Shown here: piece by piece, positions 50,796 to 61,590 of the stretch | How the letters are laid out: each line of letters begins with the position of its first letter | Numbering within the stretch: position 1 is the first letter of the stretch | Assembly: GCA_963662155.1 (NCBI GenBank) | Contig: OY759270.1 | Span: 52,693,374-52,757,373, forward strand | Origin: Lamellibrachia columna | Taxonomy: Eukaryota > Annelida > Polychaeta > Sabellida > Siboglinidae | DNA length: 64,000 nt | Reading direction: 5' to 3' | Notes under the pieces: model-generated | The model's database searches: none | Told to the model about the DNA's origin: nothing | What the model saw: the letters and a program-made list of their open reading frames with translations, nothing else | Translations under genes and position numbers: made by a program

Positions 50796-53700
50796 TAGAG
50801 CCAGCATGTTGTAGTGGATGCTAGAGCTAGGATGTTTAACAAGATTTGCCATCCAAGCCAAAGGCCCAGATGGCAAGTGGACAAGGAAGCCATTGGCTTA
50901 TCGAGAGTCCAACAATGTTCATCTACTTATAGCCCGCCCTCCTGAGATATGTGTCAACCTTGTTTTTAAACATATTCACGCTGCTAGCAGTTACACAATC
51001 TGTAGACAATTTGTTCCATTCATTTATTGTCCTCTGTGAGAATGAGTGCTTCCTGATGTCCAATCTACATTGATCCTTTACTAATTTTACCTCATGTCCT
51101 CTAGTTCTGCTATCCTTCTTGAGTGAGAAAAACATATTTCTATCAATATTTTCATACCCATTCAATATGTTAAAAACTTCAATCTGATCTCCTCTTAACC
51201 TCCTTGTCTCTAGAGTTGTTAAACCACATTCTTTTAGGCGTTCTTCATAACTAAGGTCTCTCAGTTCTGGAATCATTTTAGTTGCTCTCCTTTGTATGCG
51301 TTCAAGCGTATCTATATCCTTCTTACGATATGGTCTCCATGCTTGTATACAGTGTTCTAAATGAGGTCTAACTATTGCTTTATAAAGAGGTATAATTAAC
51401 TTTTTTCCCTTGTATGTTATGTTTCTTCTAATCAATCCAAGAATTTGATTACCCTTTGAAGCTGCAATACCACACTGCTCTGAAACTTTCATATCAGCGC
51501 TTATTGTAACTCCTAAGTCCTTTTCTTTTACAGTAGTACCCAGAACAGTATCTCCCATTTTATAGTTTACATTCAAGTTCCTATGTCCTGTATGTAGGCA
51601 TTTACATTTCCCAAAATTGAACAACATCTGCCATTTCTCAGACCATTTCACTAATCTGTCTAGATCGTTTGTTGTAGTGGATGCTAGAGCCAGCATGTTG
51701 TAGTGGATGCTAGAGCTAGGATGTTGTAGTGGATGCTAGAGCCAGCATGTTGTAGTGGATGCTAGAGCTAGCATGTTGTAGTAGATGCTAGAGCTAGCAT
51801 GTTGTAGTGGATGCTAGAGCTAGGATGTTGTAGTGGATGCTAGAGCTAGGATGTTGTAGTGGATGCTAGAGCTAGCATGTTGTAGCGGATGCTAGAGCTA
51901 CAATGTTGTAGTGGATGCTAGAGCTAGGATGTTGTAGTGGATGCTAGAGCCAGCATGTTGCAGTGGATGCTAGAGCCAGCATGTTGTAGTGGATGCTAGA
52001 GCTAGGATGTTGCAGTGGATTCTAGAGCCAGCAAGTTGTAGTGGATGCTAGAGCTAGGATGTTGTAGTGGATGCTAGAGCCAGCATGTTGTAGTGGATGC
52101 TAGAGCCAGCAAGTTGTAGTGGATGCTAGAGTTAGGATGTTGTAGTGGATGCTAGAGCTAGCATGTTGTAGTAGATGCTAGAGCTAGCATGTTGTAGTGG
52201 ATGCTAGAGCTAGCATGTTGCAGTGGATGCTAGAGCTAGCATGTTGCAGTGGATGCTAGAGCCAGCATGTTGTAGTGGATGCTAGAGCTAGGATGTTGCA
52301 GTGGATGCTAGAGCCAGCATGTTGTAGTGGATGCTAGAGCTAGGATGTTGCAGTGGCTGCTAGAGCCAGCATGTTGTAGCGGATGCTAGAGCTTGGATGT
52401 TGTAGTGGATGCTAGAGCTAGGATGTTGTAGTGGATGCTAGAGCCAGCATGTTGTAGTGGATGCTAGAGCTAGGATGTTGTAGTGGATGTTAGAGACGGC
52501 ATGTTGTAGTGGATGCTAGAGCTAGGATGTTGTAGTGGATGCTAGAGCCAGCATGTTGTAGTGGATGCTAGAGCTAGCATGTTGCAGTGGATGTTAGAGC
52601 TAGCATGTTGTAGTGGATGCTAGAGCTAGCATGCTGTAGTGGATGCTAGAGCTAGGATGTTGCAGTGGATGCAAGAGCCAGCATGTTGTAGCGGATGCTA
52701 GAGCTTGGATGTTGTAGTGGATGCTAGAGCTAGGATGTTGTAGTGGATGCCAGAGCCAGCATGTTGTAGTGGATGCTAGAGCTAGGATGTTGTAGCGTAT
52801 GCTAGAGCTAGGATGTTGTAGTGGATGCTAGAGCTAGCATGTTGTAGTGGATGCTAGAGCCAGCATGTTGTAGTGGATGCTAGAGCCAGCATGTTGTAGT
52901 GGATGCTAGAGCTAGGATGTTGTAGTGGATGCTAGAACTAGGATGTTGTAGTGGATGCTAGAGCCAGCATGTTGTAGTGGATGCTAGAGCTAGGATGTTG
53001 TAGTGGATGCTAGAGCTAGGATGTTGTAGAGGATGCTAGAGCCAGCATGTTGTAGTGGATGCTAGAGCCAGTAAGTTGTAGTGGATGCTAGAGCTAGCAT
53101 GTTGTAGTGTATGCTAGAGCTAGCATGTTGTAGTGGATGCTAGAGCTAGCATGTTGTAGTGGATGTTAGAGCTAGCATGTCGTATTGGATGCTAGAGCTA
53201 GCATGTTGTAGTGGATGCTAGAGCTAGCATGTTGTAGTGGTTGCTAGAGCTAGCATGTTGCAGTGGATGCTAGAGCTAGCATGTTGTAGTGGATGCTAGA
53301 GCTAGCATGTCGTAGTGGATGCTAGAGCTAGCATGTTGTAGTGGATGCTAGAGCCAGCATGTTGTAGTGGATGCTAGAGCTAGCATGTTGTAGTGGATGC
53401 TAGAGCCAGCATGTTGTAGTGGATGCTAGAGCTAGGATGTTGTAGTGGATGCTAGAGCTAGGATGTTGTAGTGTATGCTAGAGCTAGCATGTTGTAGTGG
53501 ATGCTAGAGCTAGCATGTTGTAGTGAATGCTAGAGCTAGCATGTTGTAGTGGATGCTAGAGCCAGCATGTTGTAGTGGATGCTAGAGCTAGCATGTCATA
53601 GTGGATGCTAGAGCTAGCATGCTGTAGTGGATGCTAGAGCTAGCATGTTGTAGTGGATGCTAGAGCTAGCAAGTTGTAGTGGATGCTAGAGCTAGGATGT

Positions 53701-55302
53701 TGTAGTGGATGCTAGAGCTAGCATGTTGTAGTGGATGCTATAGCTAGCATGTTGTAGTGGATGATAGAGCTAGGATGTTGTAGTGGATGCTAGTGCCAGC
53801 ATGTTGTAGTGGATGCTAGAGCTAGGATGTTGTAGTGGATGCTAGAGCTAGCATGTTGTAGTGGATGCTAGAGCCAGCAAGTTGTAGTGGATGCTAGAGC
53901 TAGCATGTTGTAGTGGATGCTAGAGCTAGCATGTTGTAGTGAATGCTAGAGCTAGCATGTTGTAGTGGATGCTAGAGCCAGCATGTTGTAGTGGATGCTA
54001 GAGCTAGCATGTCATAGTGGATGCTAGAGCTAGCATGCTGTAGTGGATGCTAGAGCTAGCATGTTGTAGTGGATGCTAGAGCTAGCAAGTTGTAGTGGAT
54101 GCTAGAGCTAGGATGTTGTAGTGGATGCTAGAGCTAGCATGTTGTAGTGGATGCTATAGCTAGCATGTTGTAGTGGATGATAGAGCTAGGATGTTGTAGT
54201 GGATGCTAGTGCCAGCATGTTGTAGTGGATGCTAGAGCTAGGATGTTGTAGTGGATGCTAGAGCTAGCATGTTGTAGTGGATGCTAGAGCCAGCAAGTTG
54301 TAGTGGATGCTAGAGCTAGCATGTTGTAGTGGATGCTAGAGCTAGCATGTTGTAGTGGATGCTAGAGCTATCATGTTGTAGTGGATGCTAGATCCAGCAA
54401 GTTGTAGTGAATGCTAGAGCCAGCAAGTTGTAGTGAATGCTAGAGCTAGCATGTTGTAGTGGATGCTAGAGCCAGCATGTTGTAGTGGATGCTAGAGCAA
54501 GCATGTTGTAGTGGATGCTAGAGCCAGCATGTTGTAGTGGATGCTAGAGCCAGCATGTTGTAGTGGATGCTAGAGCTAGGATGTTGTAGTGGATGCTAGA
54601 GTTAGGATGTTGCAGTGGATGCTAGAGCTAGGATGTTGTAGTGGATGCTGGAGCTAGGATGTTGTAGTGGATGCTAGAGCTAGGATGTTGTAGTGGATGC
54701 TAGAGCTCGGATGTTGTAGTGGATGTTAGAGCTAGGATGTTGTAGTGGATGTTAGAGCTAGGATGTAGTAGGGGATGCTAGAGCTAGGATGTTGTAGTGG
54801 ATGCTAGAGCTAGGATGTTGCAGTGGATGCTAGAGTTAGGATGTTGTAGTGGATGCTAGAGCTAGGATGTTGCAGTGGATGCTAGAGCTAGCATGCTGTA
54901 GTGGATGCAAGAGCTAGCATGTTGTAGTGGATGTTAGAGCTAGCATGTCGTATTGGATGCTAGAGCTAGCATGTTGTAGTGGATGCTAAAGCTAGCATGT
55001 TGTAGTGGTTGCTAGAGCTAGCATGTTGCAGTGGATGCTAGAGCTAGCATGTTGTAGTGGATGCTAGAGCTAGCATGTCGTAGTGGATGCTAGAGCTAGC
55101 ATGTTGTAGTGGATGCTAGAGCCAGCATGTTGTAGTGGATGCTAGAGCTAGGATGTTGTAGTGGATGCTAGAGCTAGGATGTTGTAGTGGATGCTAGAGC
55201 TAGCATGTTGTAGTGGATGCTAGAGCTAGCATATCGTAGTGGATGCTAGAGCCAGCATGTTGTAGTGGATGCTAGAGCTAGGATGTTGTAGTGGATGCTA
55301 GA
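50796..55302. repeat. 26-bp minisatellite, about 140 copies, interrupted by a LINE
   Basis: Unit TTGTAGTGGATGCTAGAGCT plus AGCATG (variants AGGATG, CAGCATG, AGCAAG). Each unit includes the inverted repeat ATGCTAG-AG-CTAGCAT. About one and a half units precede the LINE (50836-51669); the main block is 51670-55302. A 416-bp block (16 units) at about 53521 is repeated at 53937, and a block near 53156 recurs near 54920. Confidence 0.97.
50836..51669 (-). mobile_element. CR1-like LINE fragment, copy 2, inside the 26-bp array
   Basis: One open minus-strand frame, with no stop within the element, encodes the C-terminal reverse-transcriptase region: DRLVKWSEKWQMLFNFGKCK, DLGVTISADMKVSEQCGIAA, IQAWRPYRKKDIDTLERIQR and INEWNKLSTDC, ending VDTYLRRAGYK. 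The 3' end TGGCAAATCTTGTT is shared with copies 1 and 3. Array units of the 26-bp minisatellite lie on both sides. 5'-truncated, so not autonomous. Confidence 0.93.
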
Positions 55303-57324
55303 TAAGTTTGAAATAAGACAAGCAACAATTCAAATTGAGGTGGGACTTTTAATAGAAAACCTTAAACATTTTCTTTTTTGTCTGATAAAAAATTGCAGAA
55401 CAATTACCTTCAAACTTTGTAAAACAACCTAATACTGCAGGGACTGTCATAAAAAAACTGCAGTGACTTGCAAATCTTTACATATGTCCCGTTGGAAAAA
55501 CACTCATGTCATTGGCAAAGTTTGGCACACTTGCCATCTAATATAGATCTATATCTACAGGTATGCTATATGAGTGAGTAGGAAGCTGCACTTGCTGATC
55601 TGCCCTAATTCTGAGTTCTGACGCACCCACAGATGAATATAGACTACAGCTGATAGCTACGGGGCACACTTACACTGAATAATAATATTCTGGTGTAAGA
55701 AAGATTGTGTTTGCTTGAATGAGCATTATTATCTTCGCCTTGGAGGCTTGCGGCAAGACACTAGTGCTGCCATTGGTGTCAGTAGCTTAGTTTGAAGACA
55801 GGAAGTGCCACCCCACAATACAAGACACGGGCGTGTCAGCTGATAAACTCAATAACAACTATCGCTGATGACTTGTCAATATTTGTCATGTTGCAATAGT
55901 GTCTAAACATGCTTTCTCTCTTACTGGTCAAACATGGGTTGTGTTTAGGAGAGTGTTTCTAATGTGTGTATGTGTGCTTTTGCAAGTCTGGTTTCGTCAA
56001 TATGTTTTTTAACATTCAAAACAAAGTCTGCTGGCTTTTCACATGAAATTGCCTGAAAGCGATATATAAAATATGTTCCATTTATTTAGGAAAATTCATG
56101 TCCACCATGAAATAAAAATTGTTCCCAAGTTGCCGAGCTGGATGTATACCTACAACTTTACATTGGTATCTGGACATTTGTAAAGAGATTCATTACCCCA
56201 GTTGGGAGTCTTTCTGGTCTGTTGCCCTCAATCATTATCCCCTCCCTCCCCCAGGATTCCCACCCCTTGACCATAATCACTGACCACTGTCCAGCTCCCA
56301 GGGGCAGCAATAAGACACCAGGACAAGTGAAGTTTGCTTGGGTTGGTTTCTCAGAACTGACCCTGTTCAGCTGTCTACCTTGACCTGGTCAATGAACACA
56401 TAGGGTGGGAGGAATCCTCAATCCCTCCCACAGAACCCATGGGAGGCACAGTGGAGATGGGGTGTGGACAACTACTATCAAGATAACTTTATTATGCATC
56501 TTGTGATATTATTAATAACAGCTTCATATTGCTTACATCTGCTAGATTATCTAATCTTCTCATGGTAGACATATAATCATCAGTGGCATAGTTAGGGTTT
56601 CGGAGGGGGAGTCTCAGAGAGTGGAGTCAAGAGTATGTGGATGGTCTAGATTCAGGGCAGCATTAAAATTTGGTATCACAAAAATTCTTATCCCAAAGTC
56701 AAAGAGGGGCCAAATGGGGGTCCAATCCCCCCTAAATACACCAATGGATATCATGATAATTAATTAATATGTGGGAGAATTACAGTTACTTGAAAATTAT
56801 GGGTAAATTACAGCATGTAAAGGTTGTAGCATGTCTAAGTGTAAATTAGTTTGAACTTCTTAAATTGAACTGCCAGAATATTTTGAAGAATGATTGAATT
56901 ATGTATTTCAGGCATGAAAAAAGTTGCAGAAACAAGTCCCACAATGAAATGAGGGACCAAGCCCCTTTCCTAAGCCATGTGTATACACAACTTTTAATTT
57001 AAATTGAAATGAAATTGAAATCTCCACAAAAACATAGCGAGCTCAAATTCACAGCACTATATAAGAATCCTAGTGTAAATGGCCAGTTATGAAATAAGGC
57101 AATTATTGCATAAAACATTCCTTGTGGTGCTTTATAATCAGTATTATAATCAGTATTATAATCAGTATTATAATCAGTATTATAATCAGTATTATGGAGA
57201 TAATAAGTGCAACGTTCAAACGGACTATTGAATAGTTACAATGAGTTATCAGGTTCTGATCTTTGTACTTGATTAAACATAACCACAACTAGGAGTCATT
57301 GAGTTCTAACTGGAATCACCTGGC
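55303..57324. other. Unique sequence
   Basis: A five-copy TATAATCAGTAT repeat lies at 57134-57194. No gene or transposon recognised. Confidence 0.55.
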
Positions 57325-57858
57325 ACAAGTACCCTAACCCTGGTGAAGCACCCTAACCGAGGTGAAGCACCCTAACCCAGGTGAAGCACCCTAACCCAGG
57401 TGAAGCACCCTAACCCAGTTGAAGCACCCTAACCCAGGTGAAGCACCCTAACCCTGGTGGAGCACCCTAACCCAGGTGAAGCACCCTAACCCAGGTGAAG
57501 CACCCTAACCCAGGTGAAGCACCCTAAACCCAGGTGAAGCACCCTAATCCAGGTGAAGCACCCTAACCGAGGCGAAGCACCCTAACCCAGGTGAAGCACC
57601 ATAACCCAGGTGAAGCACCCTAACCCTGGTGGAGCACCCTAACCCAGGTGAAGCACCCTAACCCAGGTGAAGCACCCTAACCCAGGTGAAGCACCCTAAC
57701 CCAGGTGAAGCACCCTAACCGAGGTGAAGCACCCTAACCCAGGTGAAGCACCCTAACCCAGGTGAAGCACCCTAACCCTGGTGGAGCACCCTAACCCAGG
57801 TGAAGCACCCTAAACCAGGTGAAGCACCCTAACCCTGGTGAAGCACCCTAACCCTGGT
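57325..57858. repeat. 19-bp CCCTAA-containing minisatellite, left array
   Basis: Unit GTGAAGCACCCTAACCCAG, about 28 copies, with CCCAG/CCCTG/CCGAG variants. Each unit contains CCCTAACCC. Confidence 0.96.
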
Positions 57859-58722
57859 TAATACTGATGGTGATAAACAACATTTACAAAACGATCTAGA
57901 CAGATTAGTAAAATGGTCTGAGAAATGGCAGATGTTGTTAAATTTTGGGAAATGTAAATGCCTATATACAGGACATGGGAACTTTGATGTAAACTATAAA
58001 ATGGGAGATACTGTTCTGGGTATTACTGTAAAAAAAAAGGACTTAGGAGTTACAATAATTGCTGATATGAAAGTTTCAGAGCAGTGTGGTATTGCAGCTT
58101 CAAAGGGTAACCACATTCTTGGATTGATTAGGAGAAACATAACTTACAAGAATAAAACGCTAACTATACCTCTGTATAAAGCAATAGTTAGACCTCATTT
58201 AGAACACTGTATACAGGCGTGGAGACCATATCGTAAAAAGGATATAGATATGCTTGAACGCATACAGAGGAGAGCAACTAAAATGATTCCAGAACTGAGA
58301 GACCTTAGTTATGAAGAACGCCTGAAAGAATGTGGTTTAACAACTCTAGAGACAAGGAGGTTAAGAGGAGATCAGATTGAAGTTTTTAAGATATTGAATG
58401 GGTATGAAAATATTGATAGAAATATGTTTTTCTCTCTCAAGAAAGATGAAAGAGCTAGAGGACATGAGATAAAGTTAGTAAAGGATCAGTGTAGATTGGA
58501 CATCAGGAAGCACTCATTCTCACAGAGGACGGCAAATGAATGGAACAAATTATCTACGGATTGTATAACTGCTAGCAGCGTGAATATGTTAAAAAAAGTT
58601 TGACACATATCTCAGGAGGGCGGGTTACACATAGATGAACACTGATAGACTCTCGATAAGCCAATGGCTTCCTTGTCCACTTGCCATCTGGGCGTTTGGC
58701 TTGGATGGCAAATCTTGTTAAA
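57858..58722 (+). mobile_element. CR1-like LINE fragment, copy 3, inside the 19-bp array
   Basis: Plus-strand counterpart of copy 2, very similar in sequence. It reads NTDGDKQHLQNDLDRLVKWS, then MKVSEQCGIAASKG, IQAWRPYRKKDIDMLERIQR and NEWNKLSTDC. An A7 run near 58590 breaks the last residues of the frame. The 3' end TGGCAAATCTTGTTAAA is intact. It starts about 30 bases further 5' than copy 2. Confidence 0.93.
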
Positions 58723-58744
58723 ATGAAATCACCTGACACAAGCA

Positions 58745-59800
58745 CAACACCCTAACCCTGGTGAAGCACCCTAACCCTGGTGAAGCACCCTAAACCAGGT
58801 GAAGCACCCTAACCCTGGTGAAGCACCCTAAACCAGGTGAAGCACTCTTAACCCAGGTGAAGCACCCTAACCCAGCTGAAGCACCTTAACCCTGGTGAAG
58901 CACCCTAACCCTGGTGAAGCACCCTAACCCTGGTGAAGCACCCTAACCCTGGTGAAGCACCCTAACCCTGGTGAAGCACCCTAACCGAGGTGAAGCACAC
59001 TAACCCAGGTGAAGCACCCTAGCCCAGGTGAAGCACCCTAGCCCTGGTGAAGCACCCTAACCCAGGTGAAGCACCCTAACACATTGTGAAGCACCCTAAC
59101 CGAGGTGAAGCACCCTAACCCAGGTGAAGCACCCTAACCCAGGTGAAGCACCCTAACCCTGGTGAAGCACCCTAACCGAGGTGAAGCACCCTAGCCCAGG
59201 TGAAGCACCCTAACCCAGGTGAAGCACCCTAACCCAGGTGAAGCACCCTAATCCAGGTGAAGCACCCTAACCCTGGTGAATCACCCTAACCGAGGTGAAG
59301 CACCCTAGCCCAAGTGAAGCACCCTAGCCCAGGTGAAGCACCCTAACCCAGGTGAAGCACCCTAACCGAGGTGAAGCACCCTAACCGAGGTGAAGCACCC
59401 TAACCCTGGTGAAGCACCCTAACCCTGGTGAAGCACCCTAACCCTGGTGAAGCACCCTAACCCTGGTGAAGCACCCTAAACCAGGTGAAGCACCCTAACC
59501 CTGGTGAAGCACCCTAACCCAGGTGAAGCACCCTAACCCAGGTGAAGCACCCAAACCCTGGTGAAGCACCCTAACCCAGGTGAAGCACCCTCTAACCCAG
59601 GTGAAGCACCCTAACCCTGGTGAAGCAACCTAACCCTGGTGAAGCACCCTAACCCTGGTGAAGCACCCTAACCCTGGTGGAGCACCCTAACCCAGGTGAA
59701 GCACCCTAACCCAGGTGAAGCACCCTAATCCTGGTAGAGCACCCTAACCCTGGTGAAGCACCCTAACCCAGGTGAAGCACCCTAACCCTGGTGAAGTATC
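58745..59800. repeat. 19-bp CCCTAA-containing minisatellite, right array
   Basis: About 56 copies of the same unit as at 57325-57858, on the other side of the LINE. Short leader phrases before the two arrays match (ATCACCTGRCACAAG). Confidence 0.96.
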
Positions 59801-60270
59801 CGACCAAGATAAGTATCAAAACACAAAGAAGAAATCAATGAGTTATAGAATTCTTGTTTTTGAAGAAGTCAAACTCCTTGGGCCTTCACTGGTTTGAGGC
59901 TTGAGGCTTAGTTAACAGTGCACTGCCCTACCTGGATGTGGGCGACAAACCACAAGGTTGGTCCTGCCACCTGCACCACACTAACACGATTACCAAGACC
60001 CACCCCAAGTGCAGACATCAAGGAAACATGTTCTGTTGATAACAATTTGAATGTGAGCTACATGGATTAATAAAATTGTTAAACCTTCAACTAGGGCAAA
60101 CATAAAATGTATTAACAGGAGGAACTGGTAAAATGTGTTTGTCCATGTCAAACTACCACTGTATATAAAATAGTATCAACAGTAATCACAGATTTCAGCA
60201 ATCGAGTTTTCCAGCAATATCCTTGAGCTGACACATGATGACTGCAGCCAAATCCTAGTTGGAGGATAGT
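59801..60270. other. Unique spacer
   Basis: Nothing recognised between two minisatellites. Confidence 0.6.
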
Positions 60271-60279
60271 TATTAGGTA

Positions 60280-61590
60280 CACTTCAACCAATCACATATA
60301 AAACAAGACATTCACTCAACTACATATCAAACAAGACCTTCACTCAACTACATATCAAACAAGACCTTCGCTCAACCACATATCAAACAAGACCTTCACT
60401 CATCCACATATCAAACAAGACCTTCACTCATCCACATATCAAACAAGACCTTCACTCAACCACATATCAAACAAGACCTTCACTCAACCACATATCAAAC
60501 AAGACCTTCACTCAACCATATATCAAACAAGACCTTCACTCAACCACTTATCAAACAAGACCTTCACTCAACCACATATCTAACAAGACCTTCACTCAAC
60601 CACATATCAAACAAGATCTTCTCTCAGCCACATATCAAACAAGACCTTCACTCAACCACATATCAAACAAGACCTTCACTCAGCCACATATCAAACAAGA
60701 CCTTCACTCAACTACATATCAAACAAGACCTTCACTATATCAAACAAGACCTTCACTCAACTACATATCAAACAAGACCTTCACTCAACCACATATCTAA
60801 CAAGACCTTCACTCAACCACATATCAAACAAGACCTTCACTCAACTACATATCAAACAAGACCTTCGCTCAACCACATATCAAACAAGACCTTCACTCAT
60901 CCACATATCAAACAAGACCTTCACTCATCCACATATCAAACAAGACCTTCACTCATCCACATATCAAACAAGACCTTCACTCAACCACATATCAAACAAG
61001 ACCTTCACTCAACCACATATCAAACAAGACCTTCACTCAACCATATATCAAACAAGACCTTCACTCAACCACTTATCAAACAAGACCTTCACTCAACCAC
61101 ATATCTAACAAGACCTTCACTCAACCACATATCAAACAAGATCTTCTCTCAGCCACATATCAAACAAGACCTTCACTCAACCACATATCAAACAAGACCT
61201 TCACTCAGCCACATATCAAACAAGACCTTCACTCAACTACATATCAAACAAGACCTTCACTATATCAAACAAGACCTTCACTCAACTACATATCAAACAA
61301 GACCTTCACTCAACCACATATCTAACAAGACCTTCACTCAACCACATATCAAACAAGACCTTCACTCAACCACATATCAAACAAGACCTTCGCTCAACCA
61401 CATATCAAACAAGACCTTCACTCAACCACATATCAAACAAGACCTTCACTCAACCACATATCTAACAAGACCTTCACTCAACCACATATCTAACAAGACC
61501 TTCACTCAACCACATATCAAACAAGACTTTCATTCAGCCACATATCAAACAAGACCTTCACTCAGCCACACATCAAACAAGACCTTCAGA
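60280..61590. repeat. 28-bp minisatellite, about 47 copies, with higher order
   Basis: Unit ACCTTCACTCAACCACATAT plus CAAACAAG. A block of about 18-19 units is duplicated: the marker TTCGCTC is at 60367 and 60864, and the shortened unit TTCACTATATC is at 60731 and 61256. The second block has one more CATCC unit than the first. Confidence 0.97.

Noticed and set aside
51670..55302. CRISPR-like array because of short regular repeats with a small palindrome
   Set aside because: There are no unique spacers, the units are head to tail, and the DNA is clearly animal nuclear.
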